Below, piece by piece: positions 21,886 through 27,424 of a DNA stretch of 27,424 nucleotides; the first letter of the stretch is position 1, and each line of letters starts with the position of its first letter. The translations under genes were made by a program, and so were the position numbers. The notes under the pieces were generated by a model that saw nothing but the letters and a program-made list of their open reading frames with translations, was not told the origin of the DNA and did no database searches. The stretch lies in contig BNUQ01000025.1 in NCBI GenBank assembly GCA_025997475.1, positions 1-27,424 of the forward strand, read 5' to 3'. This stretch comes from Planctomycetales bacterium. Lineage in GTDB: Bacteria; Planctomycetota; SZUA-567.

Positions 21886-22773
21886 TCACTCCTCCAACGG
21901 TTCGACGTGCGCCGTCGCGGTGATGCCGAAGCGGTCGGCGATATTTTTCTCCAAGCGCGTGGCGAGCGCGTGGCTGGCGGCAATCGTCAGATTGCGGTTG
22001 AGTTTCAAGTGAAAAGTCAGTTCTTGTTGGCGCACGTAATTGTGCAGATGAAAATGATGCAACTGAAAATTCGGCGGACAAATCTCGCGCGCCATCTTTT
22101 CGACTTGCGCGACGAGCGCCGCGTCCGGTTTTTCGCCGAGCATTTTCACAATCGTCGAACTCGCGATTTGATACGCGGCGAACAGAATCATCAGCGCAAT
22201 CAGTCCGCTCAACACGCCGTCCAACCACCAGTAATCGCCCGCCAACCAAATGCCGACCAACACGACGAGCGACGAAAGCGCGTCCGACCGGTGATGCCAG
22301 CCGTCGGCGTGGAGGCAAAGATTGCCGGTTTTCCGCGCGAGATAAAAAGCGTATTGCGCCAACGCCTCCTTGATTACCGTGGAGAGTGCCATCGCCGCGA
22401 TTGCCGCCGCGCCGAACACGGCGCTTTCGTGCCGCCACAGTTTGTCAATCGCTTCGCGCAAAAACTCGTAGGCGACCGCCGCCAAAAAAAACGCGACGAA
22501 CAGGGCGCCGATTTGCTCCCAGCGCCCGTGCCCGAACGGATGCTCGCGGTCGGGGCGTTGCGCCGAAAATTTCAAGGCGACGATAATCGCCAGCGAACTG
22601 AACGAATCCGACAACGTGTGCCACGCATCCGCCACCAACGCCAACGCGCCGGTCGTCAAACCGACCCACAGTTTCACGCCGAACAACAACGCATTGACGA
22701 CCAGCGACCACACGCCTTCCGCATAACCGTCGCGCGTCGCCTGTTCGCTCAAAGTTTTTGCCGGCGGTTGCAT
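21886..22773 (-). CDS. Cation diffusion facilitator (CDF) metal transporter
   Basis: 295 aa. About six membrane segments are followed by a cytoplasmic C-terminal ferredoxin-like domain (QVEKMAREICPPNFQLHHFH to the end). The metal site is visible: HTLSD (His52, Asp56) in TM2 and HHRSD (His160, Asp164) in TM5, the HD-HD set seen in zinc-selective ZitB/ZnT-type members. HPFGHGRWE in the TM2-3 region is the family signature. It should export Zn2+ (or a similar divalent ion) in exchange for protons. ATG 22773 follows GGGGACCCGAACG; a TTG at 22788 would add five residues and is less likely. The gene is divergent from the amidohydrolase, with element F between them. Confidence 0.93.
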   Translation of the reverse strand: MQPPAKTLSEQATRDGYAEGVWSLVVNALLFGVKLWVGLTTGALALVADAWHTLSDSFSSLAIIVALKFSAQRPDREHPFGHGRWEQIGALFVAFFLAAVAYEFLREAIDKLWRHESAVFGAAAIAAMALSTVIKEALAQYAFYLARKTGNLCLHADGWHHRSDALSSLVVLVGIWLAGDYWWLDGVLSGLIALMILFAAYQIASSTIVKMLGEKPDAALVAQVEKMAREICPPNFQLHHFHLHNYVRQQELTFHLKLNRNLTIAASHALATRLEKNIADRFGITATAHVEPLEE

Positions 22774-22792
22774 CGTTCGGGTCCCCAATTGA

Positions 22793-22893
22793 TAGAGTTT
22801 AGAGTTCAGAGTTCAGCAGAGGTTGCGCTTCGCGCTTTCTAAAAAATAAAAATCCACACTCTCAACTCTCAACTCTCAACTCTAAACTCTAAA
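22793..22893. repeat. Heptad-armed palindromic element F (short core)
   Basis: Left arm TAGAGTTTAGAGTTCAGAGT, core AGAGGTTGCGCTTCGCGCTT plus a run of A with AATCCAC, right arm of five ACTCTCA/ACTCTAA words. Unlike most copies it lies between two divergent gene starts, not after a stop codon. Confidence 0.88.
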
Positions 22894-22914
22894 TAATAGC
22901 CGCGCCATTGCCAC

Positions 22915-22941
22915 TTGAAAGACGCGAAACGTTATTACAAT
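22915..22941 (+). promoter_or_regulatory. Possible promoter for the amidohydrolase gene
   Basis: TTGAAA and TACAAT are separated by 15 bp and end 29 bp before ATG 22971. The spacing is shorter than the usual 16-18 bp, so this is a weak call based on sequence pattern only. Confidence 0.25.
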
Positions 22942-22970
22942 ACCGCGTTTTCCGTCCGCGAGAGGTCGCT

Positions 22971-23762
22971 ATGTCTTCGCTGAAATACGACGCGCACGCG
23001 CACGTCTTTCACCCGAAAATCGCCGCGAAGGCGACGCAACAGTTGTATGACTATTACCGGATTCCGCCGGCGGGCGACGGGACGCTCGCCGGTTTGCTGA
23101 CGGGTTTGCGCGCCGCCGGTTTAGACCGCGCCGTGGCGCATTGCGCGGCGACGACGCCGGCGCAAGTAGTCCTCGCCAACGACTGGGCAATTCATTTGCA
23201 AAGCGTCCCGGAAATCGAGGCGTTCGGCACGTTTCACCCCGATTTCGCCGCGTGGGAAAAAGAGTTCGACCGCCTTGCCGCCGCCGGCGTGCGCGGACTG
23301 AAACTGCACCCCGATTTTCAGAAAATTTGGCTCGACGACCCGCAACTGTCGCCGATGTTCGAGGCGGCGGCGGGACGGTTTGTGATGATGTTTCATATCG
23401 GCGACGAACGCCGACCGGACGAAAATTTTTCCAGCCCGCAAAAACTCGCGGCGATAAAGCGGCGCTTTCCGCAATTGACGATGATTGCCGCGCATCTCGG
23501 CGGCTATTTGCATTGGCGCCACGTGGTCGAAGCGTTCGCCGGTTTGGAAATTTTTGTCGATACGTCCAGCGCGTTGCCGTTTATCGACGACGATTTGTTG
23601 ACCGAAATCCGCCTGAACATTCCGTTAGACCGCTGGTTGTTCGGCAGTGATTTTCCGCTGGCGATGCCGGCGACGGAAATCGGTTTGGTCAAAAAACGCC
23701 TGCAACTCAACGCGCGCGAATTTGACGAATTGCTCACCCGCGCCGGTCAGTTTTTTGCTTAG
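22971..23762 (+). CDS. Amidohydrolase-2 family (predicted TIM-barrel metal-dependent hydrolase)
   Basis: 263 aa. Metal-site motifs of the amidohydrolase superfamily are visible: HAH (His9, His11) after strand 1, LKLHPDFQ, FHIGDE, AAHLGG and GSDFPL with the late Asp. Family members hydrolyse or decarboxylate small aromatic or cyclic substrates; the substrate here cannot be read from sequence. The frame is open to 22908, but ATG 22971 with GAGAGGTCGCT upstream starts the conserved segment. It is followed on the same strand by rpsT after 126 bp that contains an imperfect stem (GCGCCAAGAAAGAAC with GTTCTTGACGC, 23770-23806), possibly a weak terminator. Confidence 0.88.
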   Translation: MSSLKYDAHAHVFHPKIAAKATQQLYDYYRIPPAGDGTLAGLLTGLRAAGLDRAVAHCAATTPAQVVLANDWAIHLQSVPEIEAFGTFHPDFAAWEKEFDRLAAAGVRGLKLHPDFQKIWLDDPQLSPMFEAAAGRFVMMFHIGDERRPDENFSSPQKLAAIKRRFPQLTMIAAHLGGYLHWRHVVEAFAGLEIFVDTSSALPFIDDDLLTEIRLNIPLDRWLFGSDFPLAMPATEIGLVKKRLQLNAREFDELLTRAGQFFA

Positions 23763-23888
23763 ACGATAAGCGCCAAGAAAGAACTTACGCCCGCGGTTCT
23801 TGACGCTTGCGTTCGCGGCGATTTTGCGCACAATTCCCGCCTCTTTTGCGGTCAATTTTTTTGCTTTTAATTTTGTAAAGGATGTCCT

Positions 23889-24167
23889 ATGCCCAACATT
23901 AAGTCCGCTGAAAAGCGCGTCCGCCAAACCGAAAAACGCACCGCCCGCAACCGCGTGCGCAAAGAGCGCCTGAAAACGTCGTTCCGCAAATTCACCGACG
24001 CGCTCGCCGGCGGCGACGAAGCGAAAATCAAAACCGAATTTGCCGCCGCGACGCGCCTCGTTTGCCGCGCCGGCAACAAAGGCATTTTACACCCGAACGC
24101 GGTCAATCACCGCAAATCGGCGCTGGCGTTGGCGCTGAACAAGGCGCTCGCCGCGAAAGCGAAATAG
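23889..24167 (+). CDS. rpsT: Small ribosomal subunit protein bS20
   Basis: 92 aa, a normal S20 length, very rich in Lys/Arg/Ala. The start MPNIKSAEKRVRQTEKRTAR is the characteristic bS20 N-terminus, and the third helix ends in NAVNHRKSALALALNKAL. It is a primary 16S rRNA-binding protein of the 30S subunit. ATG is preceded by AAAGGATGTCCT. The AT-rich leader after the upstream hairpin probably contains its promoter. A strong intrinsic terminator follows at 24189-24231, so it is likely transcribed alone or with the amidohydrolase. Confidence 0.97.
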   Translation: MPNIKSAEKRVRQTEKRTARNRVRKERLKTSFRKFTDALAGGDEAKIKTEFAAATRLVCRAGNKGILHPNAVNHRKSALALALNKALAAKAK

Positions 24168-24188
24168 CCGTTCAATCGACCACTCGAC

Positions 24189-24231
24189 AATTAAACCCCG
24201 TCCGCCGCAACGCGGTTGACGGGGTTTAATT
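24189..24231 (+). terminator. Intrinsic terminator after rpsT
   Basis: AATTAAACCCCGTC and GACGGGGTTTAATT form a perfect 14-bp stem with a 15-nt loop, followed by a short T run. The A-tract and T-tract on the two sides make it bidirectional in principle. It begins 22 bp after the rpsT stop. Confidence 0.85.
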
Positions 24232-24272
24232 TTAGGGCGGCGCGATTTATCAAAACGTATAGTCAAAACCGA

Positions 24273-24373
24273 TAGAGTTTAGAGTTGAGAGTTCAGAGTT
24301 TAGCAGAGGTTACGCTTCGCGCATTTTGAAGATAGAAAATTCCAACTCTAAACTCTAAACTCTAAACTCTCAT
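24273..24373. repeat. Heptad-armed palindromic element G (short core)
   Basis: Left arm TAGAGTTTAGAGTTGAGAGT, core AGAGGTTACGCTTCGCGCAT plus TTTGAAGATAGAAAATTCCA, right arm of four AACTCTA-type words. Read leftward from the glycosyltransferase-like gene, the TGA stop (24370-24372) forms the beginning of the arm. Confidence 0.88.
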
Positions 24374-26094
24374 TTCAGCGTTAGCGGCACGAGCGCCAAT
24401 GGGGGACCGATTAAAATTTTCGCTTCGCCGACGGTGTTATGGTCGCGTTCGCCTTGCGGAAACATCAGCCACGCCACCACGAAGTTATCGTAAGTCAGCG
24501 TCTCGCCAAAGGTGAAATACTCGCCTAATTTTTCCTTGATTGCCAGCACGTCTTCTTCGCAACCGTAATAAAACAACGGCGTGTCCGGTCTGGCGCGGAG
24601 CGTCGCCAAAAGTTCGGCAAACAATTGTTCGCTGTCGGTGGCGGCGAGATTGGTAAATTTGTCGGCTTGGCGCGTGCTTGCTTTTTTATCGGCACCGCCG
24701 GTCGCGAGTTCTTGCTTGGCGTCTTCCTGTATTTTCGCCAAAGAAAAAATGTTGGTGGAAAACAAATGCCAACGGTTTTGTCCAATCAATTCTTCATAAA
24801 AAATTTCTTTATCGCCGCGGTCTTTTGCCGGCGGAAAAAAGACGACCGCGCCGCGCGGCGCGTGTTGCGAGAGAAAATAAACCTGCCGCTCAATGCGTTG
24901 GTAATATGAATACTGCCTTTCGGCGCCGACGCCGGCGGTTTTCGCGAACCACAGCGATTGCGCGGCGACGAACGCCGCGAGCGCGGCGATAAGCATTCGC
25001 GGGCGGCGGTCGCGAAGCAGACGCCGCAAGCCGATAAGCCCCAAAATAATCAGCGGCGGGAAAATCACTTCGTAAAAGCGCATCACGAGCGGATAAGAGA
25101 ACGGGTCGGACGCCGCCCAAAAATAAAAGTGATACAACGCCGCGACCGGCACTAACCACGCCAACCAAAACGCCGGAGCCGCCCGGCGCGAATCGCGGAA
25201 CTTCGTCAGCGTAGCGATTAACAGCACGCCGAACGCCGGACCGAAAACGTAATTGACCAAACCGGGCAAATACACCCAGATATTTTCGCGGAAATATTGC
25301 GGCGAAAAGCCGCCGCTCTGCGCGTTGAAATAATGATAACCGGTGCGAAACGGCGAGCCGAACGCGGTGTCATGGTAATAACCGAGCAGTCCGAGCGGCA
25401 CCGCCGCCGCGAGCGCGCCGACGACAATTAACCGCCAACGATGCGGCAGACGGCGGGCGGTCAGCAAATAGGCGAGCGGTATCAGCAACAATAAACCGTC
25501 GGGATAACGCACGCCGGTATTGTAGCCGAGCAATAAGCCGCAGGCGGCGACGCCGAGATACGCCCCCTTCCACCCGCGAAATCGGCGCGTCGCGGCGAGC
25601 AGGCACCAGACGGCGAGCAGAACTAACAGGACGGAGAAGGTGTGCGTGTTTTTGATTTGGGCGTTGTAAAAAAACGTCGGCGCGGTCGCCAGCAGAAACG
25701 CGCCGAGCCATGCGTAGAGCGGCGGCAGAAAAAAACGTCCGACGGCATACATCATTAGCAAACACAAACCGGCGAGGACGGCGGTGCAATGATATTCGGC
25801 GCCGAGCCCGAAAATTTTAATGACGGCGGCAAGCAACAGCGGATAACCCGGCGCATACACCGGATAGATGCGGTTTTGCTCGGTCAGCACAAAGAAATTG
25901 CCGGACGATTCGAGATTGATGAAATCGCGGTCGTAAAACACGCCGTCTTCGGCGACATACCGCGCCATCGCGAAATAAGCCGCTTGGTCGCTCGCGATTG
26001 CGGTCGGTCGCGTGTAAAGCGTCAACAACCCGACATACATTCCCGCGAGCGCGACGAGGAGCAACAGATAAATTTTTGCGGATGGCGTGGGCAT
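24370..26094 (-). CDS. Polytopic membrane protein, GT39/ArnT-like glycosyltransferase fold
   Basis: 574 aa. About 10-12 membrane helices occupy the first ~400 residues, followed by a ~170-residue soluble domain. The first extracytoplasmic loop carries ASDQAAYFAMARYVAEDGVFYDRDF, with the Asp expected of GT-C enzymes of the PMT/ArnT type, then YPVYAPGYPLLLA, as in GT39-like proteins with a Y-x-P-G-Y-x-x-[LF] segment. Such enzymes transfer sugars from polyprenyl-phosphate donors to lipids or proteins at the outer face of the inner membrane; donor and acceptor are unknown. The ATG at 26094 (MPTPSAKIYLLLL) is preferred over 26127. No adjacent polysaccharide genes were seen. Its TGA stop is within element G. 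Confidence 0.72.
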   Translation of the reverse strand: MPTPSAKIYLLLLVALAGMYVGLLTLYTRPTAIASDQAAYFAMARYVAEDGVFYDRDFINLESSGNFFVLTEQNRIYPVYAPGYPLLLAAVIKIFGLGAEYHCTAVLAGLCLLMMYAVGRFFLPPLYAWLGAFLLATAPTFFYNAQIKNTHTFSVLLVLLAVWCLLAATRRFRGWKGAYLGVAACGLLLGYNTGVRYPDGLLLLIPLAYLLTARRLPHRWRLIVVGALAAAVPLGLLGYYHDTAFGSPFRTGYHYFNAQSGGFSPQYFRENIWVYLPGLVNYVFGPAFGVLLIATLTKFRDSRRAAPAFWLAWLVPVAALYHFYFWAASDPFSYPLVMRFYEVIFPPLIILGLIGLRRLLRDRRPRMLIAALAAFVAAQSLWFAKTAGVGAERQYSYYQRIERQVYFLSQHAPRGAVVFFPPAKDRGDKEIFYEELIGQNRWHLFSTNIFSLAKIQEDAKQELATGGADKKASTRQADKFTNLAATDSEQLFAELLATLRARPDTPLFYYGCEEDVLAIKEKLGEYFTFGETLTYDNFVVAWLMFPQGERDHNTVGEAKILIGPPLALVPLTLK

Positions 26095-26125
26095 CGTGTT
26101 TCTCGGTGGAATGGTAAGAAAGAAC

Positions 26126-26214
26126 AAGTTTAGAGTTAAAAGTTTAGAGTTGATAGTTTAGCGGTGGAGTTATCTTAAAATGCGCGAAGCGCAACCTCTG
26201 CTCAACTCTAAACG
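26126..26214. repeat. Heptad-armed palindromic element H (short core, reverse orientation)
   Basis: Left arm AGTTTAG-AGTTAAA-AGTTTAG-AGTTGAT-AGTTTAG, core GCGGTGGAGTTATC then AAAATGCGCGAAGCGCAACC, right arm CTCAACTCTAAAC. The core is the reverse complement of those in E-G. The stop codon of the zinc-ribbon gene (26215-26217) is two bases outside the right arm. Confidence 0.85.
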
Positions 26215-26931
26215 CTACTCTGCCGGCGCATAAAGAATCCGTCCGCAACCGGCGCAGAGGGGGAAGTCGTTGCCGCCGGCGACGATGGCGATGAGATTGA
26301 CCGTGGCTTGGCGGCGGCATTCCGCGCACACGCCGTTGACCAATTTCGCCATCGCCAATCCTTTGCCGCTTTGCAACGCCGTTTGGTAAATTTTCATCGC
26401 GTCGGGAAAGACGGCGTCAATCGCGGCGATTTGCCGCTTCCGGTCGGCGACTAATTTTTTTTGTTCGGCTTTGACGGCGACAATTTTCACGGCGGCGTTT
26501 TGCCGGTGCGTCGCCAAGTCCGCGTCGGCGTCGTCGAGGTCGCGTTTTTTCCCGGCGAAAACTTTTTGCAAGCCGTCGATTTCTTCAAGATTGGTAAGTT
26601 GTTTTTCTTCTTCGGCGGCGATTTGGCGGCGCAGGTCGTTGACGCGCTCGGTAACGATGGCGTATTCTTTTTGATTTTTGACGATTTTTAATTTGCCGTC
26701 GAGTTCGGCGATTTCCGCGTTTAAGCCGGCGACTTCACCCTGCCGCCGCCGGTTGTCCGCCGCCAAATCTTTTAGCGTCTGGTCAACCTCGGCGAAACCG
26801 GCGCGCGTCGCATCGACGCGCATTTTTTGTTTTTCCTCGTCGAGCGGCAGGGCGTCGAGGATTCTTTTCAAACCGAGCAAATGCCGGTCTATCGCCAGCA
26901 AGCCCAATAACATGGTCATTTGCTTGGACAT
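26215..26931 (-). CDS. Coiled-coil protein with C-terminal C4 zinc ribbon (COG1579-like)
   Basis: 238 aa. A long antiparallel coiled coil covers about residues 25-180 (heptad-rich, with LKIVKNQKEYAIVTERVNDL). It ends in a zinc ribbon with Cys202, Cys205, Cys226 and Cys229 (VCAECRRQ...FPLCAGCGRILY). This is the layout of COG1579/zf-RING_7 proteins such as chlamydial CT398; they are reported to bind flagellar/type III secretion or sigma-54-related partners in some bacteria and nucleic acids in others, so the role here is open. ATG follows GGGAGGCGCG. The gene stands between heptad element H and the tandem array at the right edge. Confidence 0.88.
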   Translation of the reverse strand: MSKQMTMLLGLLAIDRHLLGLKRILDALPLDEEKQKMRVDATRAGFAEVDQTLKDLAADNRRRQGEVAGLNAEIAELDGKLKIVKNQKEYAIVTERVNDLRRQIAAEEEKQLTNLEEIDGLQKVFAGKKRDLDDADADLATHRQNAAVKIVAVKAEQKKLVADRKRQIAAIDAVFPDAMKIYQTALQSGKGLAMAKLVNGVCAECRRQATVNLIAIVAGGNDFPLCAGCGRILYAPAE

Positions 26932-26942
26932 CGCGCCTCCCT

Positions 26943-27424
26943 CAAAAAAAAATTAAAAATTACGAATTACGAATGAAGAGCAACTGGTAGTTGGTAGTTG
27001 GTAGTTTTTAGTGGTGGAGTTTGACGGTCAAAGATGCGCTTCGCGCGCGCTTGCGGATTTGCCCATAAAAACTCCACCACTACCAACTAAAAACTCCCGA
27101 ATTACGAATGAAGAACAGTTGGCAGTTGGTAGTTGGTAGTTTTTAGTGGTGGAGTTTGACGGTCAAAGATTCGCTTCGCGCGCGCTTGCGGATTTGCCCA
27201 TAAAAACTCCACCACTACCAACTAAAAACTACCAACTACCAACTCTTTTTCCGCCTAGTTGGTAGTTTTTAGTGGTGGAGTTTGACGGTCAAAGATGCGC
27301 TTCGCGCGCGCTTGCGGATTTGCCCATAAAAACTCCACCACTACCAACTAAAAACTACCAACTACCAACTCTTTTTCCGCCTAGTTGGTAGTTTTTAGTG
27401 GTGGAGTTTGACGGTCAAAGATGC
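26943..27424. repeat. Tandem array of heptad-armed elements (long core), cut by window edge
   Basis: Four copies of the long-core element occur in the same orientation, with GTGGTGGAG at 27011, 27146, 27272 and about 27398. The spacing is 135 bp, then 126 bp twice; the fourth copy is cut by the window end. The arms are GTTGGTA words; the core is GTTTGACGGTCAAAGATGCG, then CTTCGCGCGCGCTTGCGG and ATTTGCCCATAAAAACTCC. The last copies are identical where both can be read. TTACGAA words (26955-26975, and again before copy 2) form a further heptad variant on the left flank. No gene is present in this 493-bp stretch. Confidence 0.85.

Noticed and set aside
21907..22842. Plus-strand 311-codon frame opposite the CDF transporter
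   Set aside because: It is antisense to a gene with complete metal-binding and membrane motifs, and its Arg/Gln-rich composition is typical of shadows.
26943..27424. CRISPR-like array at the right edge
   Set aside because: The ~126-bp units are near-identical throughout, with no alternation of short repeats and unique spacers and no cas genes.

Overview
The window reads as a chromosomal segment from a GC-rich, Gram-negative-type, probably anaerobic bacterium. The envelope evidence is a lipoprotein, a periplasmic adaptor and a large secreted protein. The metabolic evidence is a trimeric [FeFe]-hydrogenase operon. A FliK-like protein suggests flagella. The phylum cannot be fixed from sequence alone; the many palindromic intergenic elements and the gene mix would fit a PVC/Planctomycete-like or related candidate lineage, but that is a weak inference.

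Layout, left to right. 1-166: tail of an IS1595-type transposase with its terminal repeat. 177-2672 (-): large secreted protein with three repeated modules and a Pro/Gln/Ala tandem-repeat tail. 3048-4025 (+): SpoIIM-like membrane protein. 4017-5347: a nest of palindromic elements around a single-TM protein gene (4543-5148, -). 5354-5839 (-): lipoprotein. 6184-8073 (+): htpG, convergent with an RND/ABC-type periplasmic adaptor (8213-9610, -) that follows a PIN-TRAM membrane protein (9735-10805, -) and birA (10975-11775, -). hicBA (11923-12353, +) diverges from birA. 12632-17104 (+): the hydrogenase genes nuoE-like, nuoF-like and hydA, closed by an intrinsic terminator. Then a YhcC/TIGR01212 radical SAM protein, uracil-DNA glycosylase, a FliK-like protein (-), a CDF metal transporter (-), an amidohydrolase (+), ribosomal protein bS20 (+), a polytopic glycosyltransferase-like protein (-) and a coiled-coil zinc-ribbon protein (-).

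The most striking content is between the genes. At least nine intergenic places carry one family of inverted-repeat elements. Their arms are tandem 7-bp words (GAGTTTA, TTAACAA, GTTGGTA, AAAGTTG and relatives) around a shared core containing GCGCTTCGCGC. The arm word differs from element to element, while the two arms of one element match. Almost every word contains a stop triplet, and a period of 7 puts that triplet in all three frames within three units. In this window six genes have their stop codon inside such an arm, and a seventh ends two bases from one. The family also sits between the hydrogenase genes and forms a ~126-bp tandem array at the right edge. Two inverted copies of a 163-164 bp MITE-like element with TA-flanked ends, and two other palindromic element types, fill most of the remaining intergenic space.

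The best-supported functional unit is the hydrogenase operon: its three products should form an NAD(H)- and ferredoxin-linked, electron-bifurcating/confurcating [FeFe] hydrogenase. The maturation genes hydE, hydF and hydG are not in the window.
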